DNA of 38,306 bases, taken from the NCBI RefSeq assembly GCF_014737315.1, contig NZ_JPUF01000039.1, positions 1 to 38,306 of the forward strand, written 5' to 3'. The position numbers were made by a program, and so were the translations under genes. The notes under the pieces are model-generated. The model was not told where the DNA came from, did no database searches, and saw only the letters and a program-made list of their open reading frames with translations. Origin of the DNA: Treponema zioleckii (GTDB lineage: Bacteria > Spirochaetota > Spirochaetia > Treponematales > Treponemataceae). Of the stretch, positions 30,893 through 38,306 are shown one piece after another. Each line of letters begins with the position of its first letter. Position 1 is the stretch's first letter.

Positions 30893-31002
30893 TTATGCGC
30901 AAGGGTGTGGAGCAGTTGCGAAGCAAGCCACTGGACTGAGCGGCTGAATGGGAGCGAGGGAAGCGGTCGACGCCCGAAGTGTAACGAAGGGTTGCGCCCT
31001 AA
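30893..31002. repeat. GC-rich 110-bp element with paired ends
   Basis: A sharply GC-richer segment in AT-rich DNA, bounded by TTATGCGCAA and TTGCGCCCTAA, which pair with a bulge. The size and edge complementarity recall integron attC sites, but the canonical GTTRRRY core is not met. There is no gene in it. Confidence 0.45.
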
Positions 31003-31069
31003 TGGAAAAGTCAGTTTTTTTATTGGAAAGTGGTATAATCAAAATGATTGACAAAAGGGCTTTATGAAA

Positions 31070-31316
31070 AAAATGATTTTTTTGAACGTTCAAAATTGTA
31101 AGGAAATTCCGAAGTTTTCTAGAAACTTTTAATTGGTTATTTTTTTGAAGAAAAATATTTTTTAAATTTTGCAAAGAAACATAAAGTTATGGTCATGAAT
31201 GTCAAATATTTCTTGATTTTTCATAAGTTTTTTCATTTGCAGAATTCTGAGAATTGTAAAGATTTCTTAAATATGCGGGATTTTTGTAAAAACTGCGAGG
31301 TCGGTTTAGAAAAAAA
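31070..31316. repeat. 248-bp direct repeat, copy 2
   Basis: Partner of 29881-30128, likewise placed immediately after a minus-strand terminator, here that of thrS. Differences include GTT/TTT and ACT/ATT within the shared short frame; both would change residues, which does not support coding constraint. Confidence 0.9.
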
Positions 31317-31368
31317 AGACGTTCATCATTGAAGTGAAGTGCACCTCAGATGATGAACGCCTTTTTTT
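31311..31368. terminator. Terminator of thrS, bidirectional
   Basis: GTTCATCAT and ATGATGAAC form a nine-base stem with a partly self-paired loop. A-rich DNA is on one side and a seven-T run on the other. It ends thrS on the minus strand. Confidence 0.8.
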
Positions 31369-31382
31369 AAGTGATTATAAAA

Positions 31383-33146
31383 CTAGAGCGTTGTTTTATG
31401 GTTTTTTGTGTTCTCTGCAAGATATGCTTTGAATTCATCAATGCTCATAGTCTTTTGTGGAAGACCTGAATCTGCGCGGAATCTTACGTTTACGCTGTTT
31501 GATTCTTTTTCTTTTGCTCCGACAACGAGAATGTAAGGAGTTTTGTGCTCGCTAGTGATAACCTTTATGTTAGACTTCATGTTGTCGCCGTTCGAGTAGC
31601 TTTCTGCGCGGAAGCCTTCCTCTCGGAGTGACTGCGCGATGCTGTCCGCATATTCGTTGAAATCTGGTCCAACCGGAACGACTGCAACCTGCTCAAAAGC
31701 GAGCCAAGCCGGCATTGCTCCCGCAAAGTTCTCGATGATGATTCCGAGGAATCGCTCCATTGAGCCAAGAATCGCGCGGTGAAGCATTACTGGATGGTGC
31801 TTCTGGTTGTCTGAGCCGATGTACGTTGCGTCAAGTCGCTCTGCAGATGGAAGCTGGAAGTCCGCCTGAATCGTACCGCACTGCCATTCGCGTCCGAGGC
31901 AGTCGTAAAGTTTGAATTCAAGTTTTGGTCCGTAGAACGCACCTTCTCCCGGCTGAATCTCGTATTCGAGACCAGCTTCGTGACAAGCGTCAGAGAGGGC
32001 TTTTTCGGCGCGCTCCCATGTAGCAAGGTCTCCAACGTGGTCTTCTGGCATTGTAGAGAATTTTACGACAAGTTCATCGAATCCAAAGTCGTGGTAAACG
32101 GATTTTAGGAGCTTGCAGAATTTTGCAACTTCCGGGGCAACCTGCTCTTCGGTACAAATAATGTGCGCATCGTCCTGAACGAATCCACGAACACGCATGA
32201 TTCCGTGCAAAGTTCCAGAAGGCTCGTTTCGAACGTCGTGACCGAATTCTGCAAGGCGCATCGGAAGGTCTTTGTATGAACGTGAGCGTGACTTGAAGAT
32301 TTCTAGAGCGCCAGGACAGTTCATTGGCTTAATCGCAAATACGCGGTTCTCAGACTCTGTGATGAACATGTTTCGCTGGTAGTGTCCCCAGTGACCTGAG
32401 CGTTCCCAAAGTGAGCGAGGCATGATTGCAGGAGTGTTTACTTCCTTGTAACCGTCGGCGAGAACTCGCTTTCTCATGTAATCCTGAATTGTCGTATACA
32501 TTGTCCATCCGTTCGGATGCCAGAAAATCTGGCCCGGATCCTCTGGGTCAATGTGGAAAAGGTCGAGCTGAACGCCGAGCTTTCTGTGGTCGCGTTTTTC
32601 TGCTTCCTCAAGCATTTTGAGGTAATCTTTAAGGTCGTTAGGTTTTGCAAAACAATATGTGTAGATTCGTGTGAGCTGTGGGCGTTTTACGTCGCCTTTC
32701 CAGTAAGCTCCGGCCATTTTTGCGATTTTAAAAGACTGCTGGTTGATTTCTTTTGTTGACGCAACGTGCGGACCACGGCACAAGTCCATAAAGTCATCCT
32801 GCTTGTAAGTCGTGATTACGGCGTCTTCTGGAAGCTCGTTGATAAGCTCAACTTTGTAAGGTTGGTCTGCAAAAAGTTTGAGCGCTTCTTCGCGGGTAAC
32901 TTCGGTTCTTACGAATTCAAAGTTTCCTGAGAGAATTCTTCTCATTTCTTTTTCGATTGCCGGAAAATCGTCCTCGGTTGGTTTGGTTCCGGTTGTGGTA
33001 TCGGTAAAATCAAAGTCATAATAAAATCCGTTGTCGATAGCCGGGCCGATTGCAAATTTTGTTCCCGGAAAAAGATGCATGACTGCTTCTGCCATTACGT
33101 GAGCACAAGAGTGGCGAATAATTTGAAGCTTTTCGTTTTCTGCCAT
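31383..33146 (-). CDS. thrS: Threonyl-tRNA synthetase without TGS domain
   Basis: Attaches threonine to tRNA-Thr in the cytoplasm. 587 residues with an AAGGAAG ribosome site. The protein starts at the N2 editing domain ([28 protein letters not shown]) and lacks the ~60-residue TGS domain found at the start of the 642-residue E. coli enzyme. The class II catalytic core has motif 2 [17 protein letters not shown] and motif 3 [10 protein letters not shown]. Zinc ligands appear as Cys in MNCPG, His in DDAHI and His in VMLHRAI. The C-terminal anticodon-binding domain (VAVVPVG ... [15 protein letters not shown]) is complete. The editing site is present, so proofreading of serine should be retained. 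It is monocistronic, with a terminator at 31311-31368. Confidence 0.96.
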   Translation of the reverse strand: MAENEKLQIIRHSCAHVMAEAVMHLFPGTKFAIGPAIDNGFYYDFDFTDTTTGTKPTEDDFPAIEKEMRRILSGNFEFVRTEVTREEALKLFADQPYKVELINELPEDAVITTYKQDDFMDLCRGPHVASTKEINQQSFKIAKMAGAYWKGDVKRPQLTRIYTYCFAKPNDLKDYLKMLEEAEKRDHRKLGVQLDLFHIDPEDPGQIFWHPNGWTMYTTIQDYMRKRVLADGYKEVNTPAIMPRSLWERSGHWGHYQRNMFITESENRVFAIKPMNCPGALEIFKSRSRSYKDLPMRLAEFGHDVRNEPSGTLHGIMRVRGFVQDDAHIICTEEQVAPEVAKFCKLLKSVYHDFGFDELVVKFSTMPEDHVGDLATWERAEKALSDACHEAGLEYEIQPGEGAFYGPKLEFKLYDCLGREWQCGTIQADFQLPSAERLDATYIGSDNQKHHPVMLHRAILGSMERFLGIIIENFAGAMPAWLAFEQVAVVPVGPDFNEYADSIAQSLREEGFRAESYSNGDNMKSNIKVITSEHKTPYILVVGAKEKESNSVNVRFRADSGLPQKTMSIDEFKAYLAENTKNHKTTL

Positions 33147-33314
33147 TTTTTCTTCCTTGTTAAAAAATTTATTTTTATAGCATACAACTTTTTCAATTTT
33201 TATTTCAATTAGTGTGTTGTCGTGAATTTTGCCTTAAAAATAGATTTTTGAAAAAACTTACATGTTTGCTTTTTTTTGTATAGTGTAATTGTTATTATTT
33301 TGGAGGGATTTCTT

Positions 33315-33599
33315 ATGAAATCATTAAAAAAGTTTTTCTTGTTGGCTCTTGCCGCTGTGGCACTTACCCTTACATCTTGTATGAGTTTTCAGGCTGAGGA
33401 CTTGGCGGTTCTCAAACAGGATTCTTCTATGAAAATGCTGGGGCATTTTGAGAAAGAAGTTCTTCTAAACAGTTTTACTTCGTCTATTTGGGCACCGGCT
33501 CATCTCAAGGTTTCTGGCGATGTGATTTTGTACAACTCGCCGGCAGTTGGTCTTGAAAACACGGACGAGGCAATCAGCGTAGCGTTGATGGATATGTAA
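33315..33599 (+). CDS. Small lipoprotein of unknown function
   Basis: 94 residues from the ATG at 33315, which has GGAGGG eight bases upstream; an in-frame ATG 13 codons earlier lacks one. The signal peptide ends in the lipobox LTSC. The short mature part (FQAEDLAVLKQDSSMKMLGHFEKEVLL...VSGDVILYNSPAVGLENTDEAISVAL) has no motif I recognise. The layout resembles the TRL-like lipoprotein at 16609-16899 (size, lipobox, short alpha/beta core), but sequence similarity is slight. It is followed by its own terminator, so it is monocistronic. Confidence 0.75.
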   Translation: MKSLKKFFLLALAAVALTLTSCMSFQAEDLAVLKQDSSMKMLGHFEKEVLLNSFTSSIWAPAHLKVSGDVILYNSPAVGLENTDEAISVALMDM

Positions 33600-33615
33600 A
33601 CTAATTTTTTTTTCG

Positions 33616-33650
33616 GCATGGAAAGCTGATTTTCCATGTCCGTTTTTTTT
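33616..33650 (+). terminator. Intrinsic terminator
   Basis: CATGGAAA and TTTCCATG form an eight-base stem with a six-base loop, followed by TCCG and eight T residues. It follows the small lipoprotein gene closely. Confidence 0.85.
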
Positions 33651-33776
33651 GCATGACGATACTTGTTTTCTATATTAAAATAATATTAATAAGGTTCGTG
33701 AGCAATTTGCGGCAGCTGGATTTTTAAAGTCGTATTATATTGTGGAAATGCGCAGATTGTGCCGATAAAGATAGAT

Positions 33777-35186
33777 ATGGAAAATAATAGTAATTTTACA
33801 AGTCAACTTTTAGCAGCTCTGGATGAAAAAAGCCAATGGTATGATGCTGAGCAATTGCCGTATCTGCTGGAGAATTTCCGTCTTCTGCATACTTGTGTAA
33901 AAAATTTATTTGAGTTCCTCGTAAAAAAATCGTTGATTACTCCTGATCCATATAAATTGGACAAAAAAATTTCAGATATAAAATCCCCTGATTCTGCTCA
34001 GTTCGTTGAAAGCGAGCGTTCCGTAATTATGGGACAAAGATTTTCCGATTACGAAAGCACGCTTGATTTTTTGTGCACTTACTATAAATTTTCAGTTTCT
34101 CAGCTTACTCTCGGAAATATAAAAAAACTCGTTGATTTGAGTAATGCGTTCATTTGGACGTCATTCTCCGTAAATAGCAACCGAGTGAACACACGTGTTC
34201 TTGCGAATCTTGTTGCCGACGGTCGCCACAACAGCGATGCGATGACAGCAAGCATGATTAACGACAGTCTTTCAAAAGCGGCCCATGCCGCAACCGAAAT
34301 AAATGAATTCCTAAAAAAATTCACTGACTTCAGGCGTGAAGTTTATAAAGGCGATGTTCGAAGAAAGGTCATTGGAGGCTCTGGTTTTGACAGCCAAAAG
34401 GCATTTTCTTCGCCGGCAGGAGAATTGCAGCAGATAAAAAAGAATTTTGCTGCCGGAATGGGAAAAGTTCCGTTCTTCAATGAACTTATAGATGAAATCG
34501 TGCAGGAAGACCAAGGTTCTGACAAAGATGCTCGTCAAAAGGCTCTTCTTTCAAAACTTCAAATTGAAAAAAAATCTGTTGAAAAAGAGGAAGAAAGCGT
34601 TGACACAAAAGCCATGCTTATGGAGTCAATGACTTGTTTAGGCGCGATGACGCCGCTTCTGACGCAGGTTACAGAAAAAGTCAAAGAGAATCATGATGTG
34701 CTTGAAAGCGAGCACAATTCGTTTTTCGCACGGCTTTTGGCTTTGCTCAGAAAATCATTCGGAATCGAGGAAAAGCCGCTTTATTACACTCTTATAATTG
34801 TTGAGCAGACTACTTCCGCAAAGCGAAAAGAAAGAATCAACTATCAGACGTTCGTGAGCGACCTTACGACAAAGGCAAGACGTTTTGCGGCACTTTCACA
34901 GAAAGGTTCAAGCGGATACAACAAATTGGTTTCTATGCCAGAAGCAAAAATCCTTGAATTCATTTCGGCACAGATTATCGATTGCCAGAAAATGCTCGTG
35001 CTTTTGAATGCCCTTGATGAATTCTTTAAGTCTTCCGTAGCGCCAGTCAACAAATCAAAAATCAAGGGATTGAAGATTGACATTACGTCTCTTAAAAACA
35101 CAGTCGTAAAGGCAAATCAATATCGGGCTGAATATTCCGCTTATATCGAAGAAGAAGCGCAAATGCGTAAGCTCGGAATCAAATAG
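33777..35186 (+). CDS. Cytoplasmic helical protein of unknown function
   Basis: 469 residues from ATG 33777; an in-frame GTG at 33759 is equally open and neither has a clear ribosome site. There is no signal peptide and no transmembrane segment. The protein is mainly alpha-helical and charged, with a Ser/Asn-rich first quarter. It has a long coiled-coil-like stretch around residues 240-290 (QKALLSKLQIEKKSVEKEEESVDTK). No enzyme motif is seen. It may be a spirochaete-specific structural or scaffold protein. Its stop codon overlaps the left end of a repeat element at 35185, so the C-terminus may have been trimmed or reset by it. Confidence 0.75.
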   Translation: MENNSNFTSQLLAALDEKSQWYDAEQLPYLLENFRLLHTCVKNLFEFLVKKSLITPDPYKLDKKISDIKSPDSAQFVESERSVIMGQRFSDYESTLDFLCTYYKFSVSQLTLGNIKKLVDLSNAFIWTSFSVNSNRVNTRVLANLVADGRHNSDAMTASMINDSLSKAAHAATEINEFLKKFTDFRREVYKGDVRRKVIGGSGFDSQKAFSSPAGELQQIKKNFAAGMGKVPFFNELIDEIVQEDQGSDKDARQKALLSKLQIEKKSVEKEEESVDTKAMLMESMTCLGAMTPLLTQVTEKVKENHDVLESEHNSFFARLLALLRKSFGIEEKPLYYTLIIVEQTTSAKRKERINYQTFVSDLTTKARRFAALSQKGSSGYNKLVSMPEAKILEFISAQIIDCQKMLVLLNALDEFFKSSVAPVNKSKIKGLKIDITSLKNTVVKANQYRAEYSAYIEEEAQMRKLGIK

Positions 35187-35358
35187 GTTCAATTTCGAGT
35201 TTTTACAAAGCCCGTCATTCCGAACTCGTTTCGGAATCTCGTCCAACGTTGCAGGGGGTGTAGATGCTGAATCAAGGCGACCGCGAAAACGAAAGCGGTC
35301 GAGTTCAGCATGACAGTAGTGTGCTCTTCTCGCATGGCAGAAAACTCGAAATTCGGCC
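35185..35358. repeat. TIR-bounded element with two GA-hairpins
   Basis: Bounded by inverted copies of AATTTCGAGTTTT (left at about 35191, right as AAAACTCGAAATT at 35341-35353). It contains GTCATTCCGAACTCGTTTCGGAATC (simple hairpin) and the two-storey hairpin (ATGCTGAA/TTCAGCAT with CGACCGC/GCGGTCG). The left edge abuts the 33777-35186 stop codon. Confidence 0.65.
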
Positions 35359-35414
35359 AAATAAAAAACTTTAGAAAAAAAACATATTTTAAGTTTTTCG
35401 AGATATCCAAAATA

Positions 35415-35471
35415 AAAGCTGTCGGGCAATAAGGATTCAAAATGAAACCTTTTCCCAGACGGCTTTTTTTT
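35415..35471 (+). terminator. Structured intrinsic terminator
   Basis: AAAGCTGTC...GACGGCTTT with inner pairs (GGG/CCC, AGG/CCT) and eight T residues. It lies 229 bases after the 33777-35186 stop, beyond the inserted repeat. Confidence 0.75.
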
Positions 35472-35642
35472 ATGCTGAGACGTGTTTTGAAGTCAATTCA
35501 AAATCTATTAATCTTTATGTTTTAGGAGTATAATCGAAGAATATGAAAATTAGAAAACTTTTTTTTACGCTGACATTTTCTTTGTTTTTTACTAGCAGGC
35601 CTTTTTGCACAAAGTGATTCTTATGATGATTCTTCGGATTTT

Positions 35643-37214
35643 TTGGATTTGCCGAAAGATTTGCTTGATGAGCTGAATCAAAAGGATATTGTAGATCCTT
35701 CTTTGCAGCGAAATTTTACGATTGTGATGGCGGAACAAAATTTTGACCTAAATCCGCATACGGCTGCATATTCAAATGAGGCGCAGCTTCTTGATGCCTT
35801 GTACGAAGGACTTTTTTCATATAATCCAAAAACTCTCGAACCGACTCCTGCAATTGCTTCTGAATATAAAATTTCCCGTGACAAAAAAAGATGGACTTTT
35901 ACGATTCGTTCCGACGCAAAATTCAGTGACGGAAGCTCAATCACCGCACAGGACGTTAAGGATTCTTGGCTTGCTCTCTTAAAAACAAAAAACGCACCTT
36001 ACGCTTCGCTTTTGGACTGCATTTCTGGCGCGGAAGAATATCGCACCGGCAAGGCTAAGGCTGATGATGTGCGAATCACCGCAAGGAACGCAAATACGCT
36101 CGTGGTTGTCTTAAAGTCTCCTACGGCGCACTTTTCTAGGCTTTTGTGCCATCACGCTTTTTCGGTTCAGAAAAAAAAGGCTTACAGCGGCGCGTTTGTG
36201 TTGAAAAATCGTGATTCAAAAAAAATCGTTCTTGAAAAAAATAAAAATTATTGGGATGCAAAACGTGTCAACTTGCCGCAGATTACGGTTGAAATGTCGA
36301 ATAATTTAAAAGACAATTCGTGGAAATTTAATGATGAAAAAGCAGACTGGGTTGCTAGCATGATTGACGTAAAATCTTTGCTGAACAAAAATTCCCTGAG
36401 AATCTCGGCAATTTTTGGAACTGAATATTTGTTTTTTAGCTGCAAAAAGGCTCCGTGGACGAATGCTGATTTGAGAAATGCCTTGCTCACCGCAGTTCCG
36501 TGGAAGGAGCTTCGAAAGGGGCTTATTCAGCCGGCAACGACGCTGGTTTTTCCTCTCGCCGGCTACCCGAAAGTGGAGGGCCTTTCCGAAACTTCGCCCG
36601 AAGATGCCATTGACATGATGAAAGCTGCCCGAAAATCGTTAAAACTGAAGGATTCAGAAAAACTTACGCTCACTTTTGGCGTTATTAAGGATTCTGAAAA
36701 GCAAAAATCACAGTATGAACTTTTGAAGAAAGCTTGGGAGCCTTTGGGGGTTGAGCTAAAAATGGTTACTGCTGATGATGCGCGCTATGTTCAGAAAATT
36801 CCTGACTGGGATTGTGATTTGTTCTCATATTCTTGGATTGGGGATTTTGCGGATCCTGTGGCGTTTTTGGAACTGTTCCGCGAGGATTCCACATTGAACC
36901 CTTCAAATTGGAAGAACGATAAATTCAATTCGTTCTTGGAACAGGCTTCCCAGACAAACGATTCTTCTGAACGCAATAAATTGCTCTCAAAGGCAGAGCA
37001 GGTTTTGCTTGATGACGGTGAGATTCTTCCGATTGGGCATTCTTTCTGTATGCATGCCGTAAATCTTGACAAAATCGGTGGCTGGTCGTTGAATGCTCTG
37101 GATATTCATCCGTTCAAATATCTTTACATTCGTGAAAAAACTCAGAAGATTCAGCGTGCACCGAACATCGTTATGGGAGACGCTGAAAATTTCGATCTTT
37201 TGAGCCAGCTCTGA
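35643..37214 (+). CDS. Oligopeptide ABC transporter binding protein (OppA-like) with disrupted signal peptide
   Basis: 523 residues from a TTG at 35643, covering a complete family 5 extracellular solute-binding protein. Family signatures are LLDALYEGLFSYNPKTLEPTPAIASEYKISRDKKRWTFTIRSDAKFSDG, then the VKDSWLALL and ISGAEEYRTGKA blocks, and a WSLNALD..KYLYI ending. The real N-terminus is upstream. ATG 35543 starts a signal peptide MKIRKLFFTLTFSLF in another frame. One T too many in the six-T run at 35585-35590 breaks it; removing one joins LLAGLFAQSDSYDD to this frame. As it stands the product would not be exported. It is a lone binding protein with no transporter subunits adjacent, so it may feed a permease elsewhere. 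Confidence 0.85.
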   Translation: MDLPKDLLDELNQKDIVDPSLQRNFTIVMAEQNFDLNPHTAAYSNEAQLLDALYEGLFSYNPKTLEPTPAIASEYKISRDKKRWTFTIRSDAKFSDGSSITAQDVKDSWLALLKTKNAPYASLLDCISGAEEYRTGKAKADDVRITARNANTLVVVLKSPTAHFSRLLCHHAFSVQKKKAYSGAFVLKNRDSKKIVLEKNKNYWDAKRVNLPQITVEMSNNLKDNSWKFNDEKADWVASMIDVKSLLNKNSLRISAIFGTEYLFFSCKKAPWTNADLRNALLTAVPWKELRKGLIQPATTLVFPLAGYPKVEGLSETSPEDAIDMMKAARKSLKLKDSEKLTLTFGVIKDSEKQKSQYELLKKAWEPLGVELKMVTADDARYVQKIPDWDCDLFSYSWIGDFADPVAFLELFREDSTLNPSNWKNDKFNSFLEQASQTNDSSERNKLLSKAEQVLLDDGEILPIGHSFCMHAVNLDKIGGWSLNALDIHPFKYLYIREKTQKIQRAPNIVMGDAENFDLLSQL

Positions 37215-37223
37215 AAATGCGAG

Positions 37224-37261
37224 GTTTTTAGTTCTCTTCTGTTATTTTCTGGACTAAAAAC
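37224..37261. terminator. Convergent bidirectional terminator
   Basis: GTTTTTAGT and ACTAAAAAC pair across 20 bases between the OppA-like gene (plus) and the SDR gene (minus). The right arm includes the SDR stop codon. Confidence 0.65.
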
Positions 37262-37991
37262 TCTCAGTCGGCTCTGTACTGTCTGGCCAAACGAAAAGGT
37301 CGGCGCAGTTTCGCTCGCCGCCCGAAACGTTGATTGCCTGTCCCGTGCAGAATGTGTTCACCGCTGTTAAAAAATAGCACCATTCGGCGGCTTCTTCTGG
37401 AGTTGCCCAGCGTTTTAGCGGTGTTACGTTCATAATTCTGTTCCATAGCTTTTTGTCTTCCATGACGGATTTGTTCAGTTCTGTTGAGACTCCGCCAAAA
37501 CAAATCGCATTGCAAGTGGCATGATAGCGGTTTGCGAGTGCGATTGCAACGTGCTTCATGTAGCCAACTATACCCGCTTTTGAGGCAACGTACCCCGCAA
37601 ATTCATTGCCGTTCAGGGCGGAGACTGATGCGTTAAAAAGCACTGATTTTATTGAAGGCTGAAAAGCATATTTTTGAGTAACGTAAATCGAGCCTAAAAG
37701 ATTTGTTTTGATGTCTTTTTCAGGGAGCGAATTGTCAGGGGTTTGAATTCCCGCGTTGTTAATCAGAATCTCGATTCCTGGAATTTCTGGGAGCGAAGAT
37801 TTGTCTGAAATGTCGGCGACAAAATGTGTGTAGCTACCAAGATTCTCGCCCGCGGAATGCATAAAATCCGTGTACAGCGAAAGATTGTCTTCCGTAAGGT
37901 CAATGCCAACAACATCGTGTTTTTCTTTTAGGAATTTTAGAGCCATCGCGCGGCCCATTCCGCTGCAAGTTCCTGTAATCAAAACTTTCAT
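37254..37991 (-). CDS. Short-chain dehydrogenase/reductase
   Basis: 245-residue classical SDR, an NAD(P)-dependent oxidoreductase with a Rossmann fold. TGTCSGMG (6-13) binds the nucleotide, D31 after the second strand points to NAD(H) preference, NNAG is at 78-81, and the catalytic set is S124 with Y134 and K138 in YVASK. The C-terminal CFGGVSTELN and GQAINVSGG segments close the substrate pocket. The substrate is not predictable: sugar alcohol, steroid-like and acyl substrates are all possible. The ribosome site GTGAAG is moderate. It is monocistronic, converging on the OppA-like gene. The upstream DNA is repeat-rich. Confidence 0.9.
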   Translation of the reverse strand: MKVLITGTCSGMGRAMALKFLKEKHDVVGIDLTEDNLSLYTDFMHSAGENLGSYTHFVADISDKSSLPEIPGIEILINNAGIQTPDNSLPEKDIKTNLLGSIYVTQKYAFQPSIKSVLFNASVSALNGNEFAGYVASKAGIVGYMKHVAIALANRYHATCNAICFGGVSTELNKSVMEDKKLWNRIMNVTPLKRWATPEEAAEWCYFLTAVNTFCTGQAINVSGGERNCADLFVWPDSTEPTESF

Positions 37992-38089
37992 TTATCTTCA
38001 CCCCACTAAAGTTGCGAGCGTAGCGCGAGCAACAAAACTGCACCCGCGAAACGCGGCTTTGCTTGTCGCCGCGTTTCGTGAGTAACTGC

Positions 38090-38150
38090 AAGTGTTTCCA
38101 CCAAAGCGCGAGTTTTTCGCTGGAAAAACTTGCGGGAAACGCACGAGTTC
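38090..38150 (-). repeat. GTTTCCC-adjacent hairpin element, copy 3
   Basis: On the minus strand, GTGCGTTTCCC then stem CGCAAGTTTTTC/GAAAAACTCGCG with loop CAGC. Compared with 7993-8035, the stem is longer but pairing is kept. Further left (38000-38090) are GCGAGC/CGCGAAACG palindromes of the same GC-rich kind. Confidence 0.65.
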
Positions 38151-38180
38151 GCTTGCAATCGCAAATTGAAATTGTGTCAT

Positions 38181-38297
38181 TCCGTTAATTTTTCTGGCAC
38201 AGATAAACAGTGATAAGACACCGATGAAAAAATCTGTGTCCCATCTGTGCTAATCTGTGTGTATGAAGGTGGTTTCGACTCCGCTCAACCACCGTAA
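38181..38297. repeat. CACAGAT and GTTTCGAC repeats at the right edge
   Basis: A CACAGAT-type unit (38181-38262) is followed by GGTGGTTTCGACTCCGCTC...ACCACC, a palindromic element also seen at 3800-3825 and 19311-19332. No gene is seen from 37992 to the window end. Confidence 0.7.
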
Positions 38298-38306
38298 GTT
38301 TGCTTG

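Overview
The window looks like a chromosomal segment of a spirochaete close to host-associated Treponema. The basis is inference from content: many small secreted or lipobox-bearing proteins of unknown function, an AT-rich genome with dense dispersed palindromic repeats, a glutamine synthetase linked to an ANTAR regulator, c-di-GMP proteins with spirochaete-like accessory regions, and a threonyl-tRNA synthetase without a TGS domain. No rRNA or other taxonomic marker is present, so the genus is not proven.

Layout. 1-6.7 kb is a minus-strand run of envelope proteins: an M30-like metallopeptidase lipoprotein, small lipoproteins, a paralogous pair flanking a tRNA(CAU), and two membrane proteins. 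6.75-7.9 kb is a plus-strand tyrosine-phosphatase lipoprotein. 8.1-12.7 kb is a tight minus-strand operon: glmS, a GDSL acetylesterase, glutamine synthetase and an ANTAR response regulator, joining amino-sugar synthesis to glutamine supply. 13.0-15.8 kb is a metal-responsive arsR-zntA operon with tandem operator palindromes. 16-17.4 kb has two small lipoproteins and an unexplained structured locus with a tiny hydrophobic ORF. 17.5-19.0 kb is a GPH sugar symporter behind a tandem inverted-repeat operator. 19.6-21.3 kb holds a second M30-like peptidase. 21.8-28.2 kb holds a transmembrane diguanylate cyclase and an EAL phosphodiesterase around a secreted protein. 28.6-33.1 kb has an acyltransferase, a YD-like repeat protein between two 248-bp direct repeats, and thrS. 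33.3-38.0 kb has a small lipoprotein, an unknown 470-residue protein, an oligopeptide-binding protein with a broken signal peptide, and an SDR.

The most unusual feature is in the intergenic DNA. At least five repeat families occupy most gaps. The most striking has six copies. In five of them the stems co-vary around a conserved asymmetric GG/A internal loop, and all six end in a tip with tandem G.A mismatches and a GAA or GTTA loop. A second family has hairpins that co-vary inside an invariant GA...ACNAG...GAC frame. A third has GTTTCCC-adjacent hairpins. Two AATTTCGAGTTTT-bounded elements enclose members of the other families.

Three genes (starts near 5523, 6170 and 35543) each need a one-base homopolymer change to restore a normal N-terminus. 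This is either slippage-based switching, decay, or a systematic homopolymer error in the assembly.
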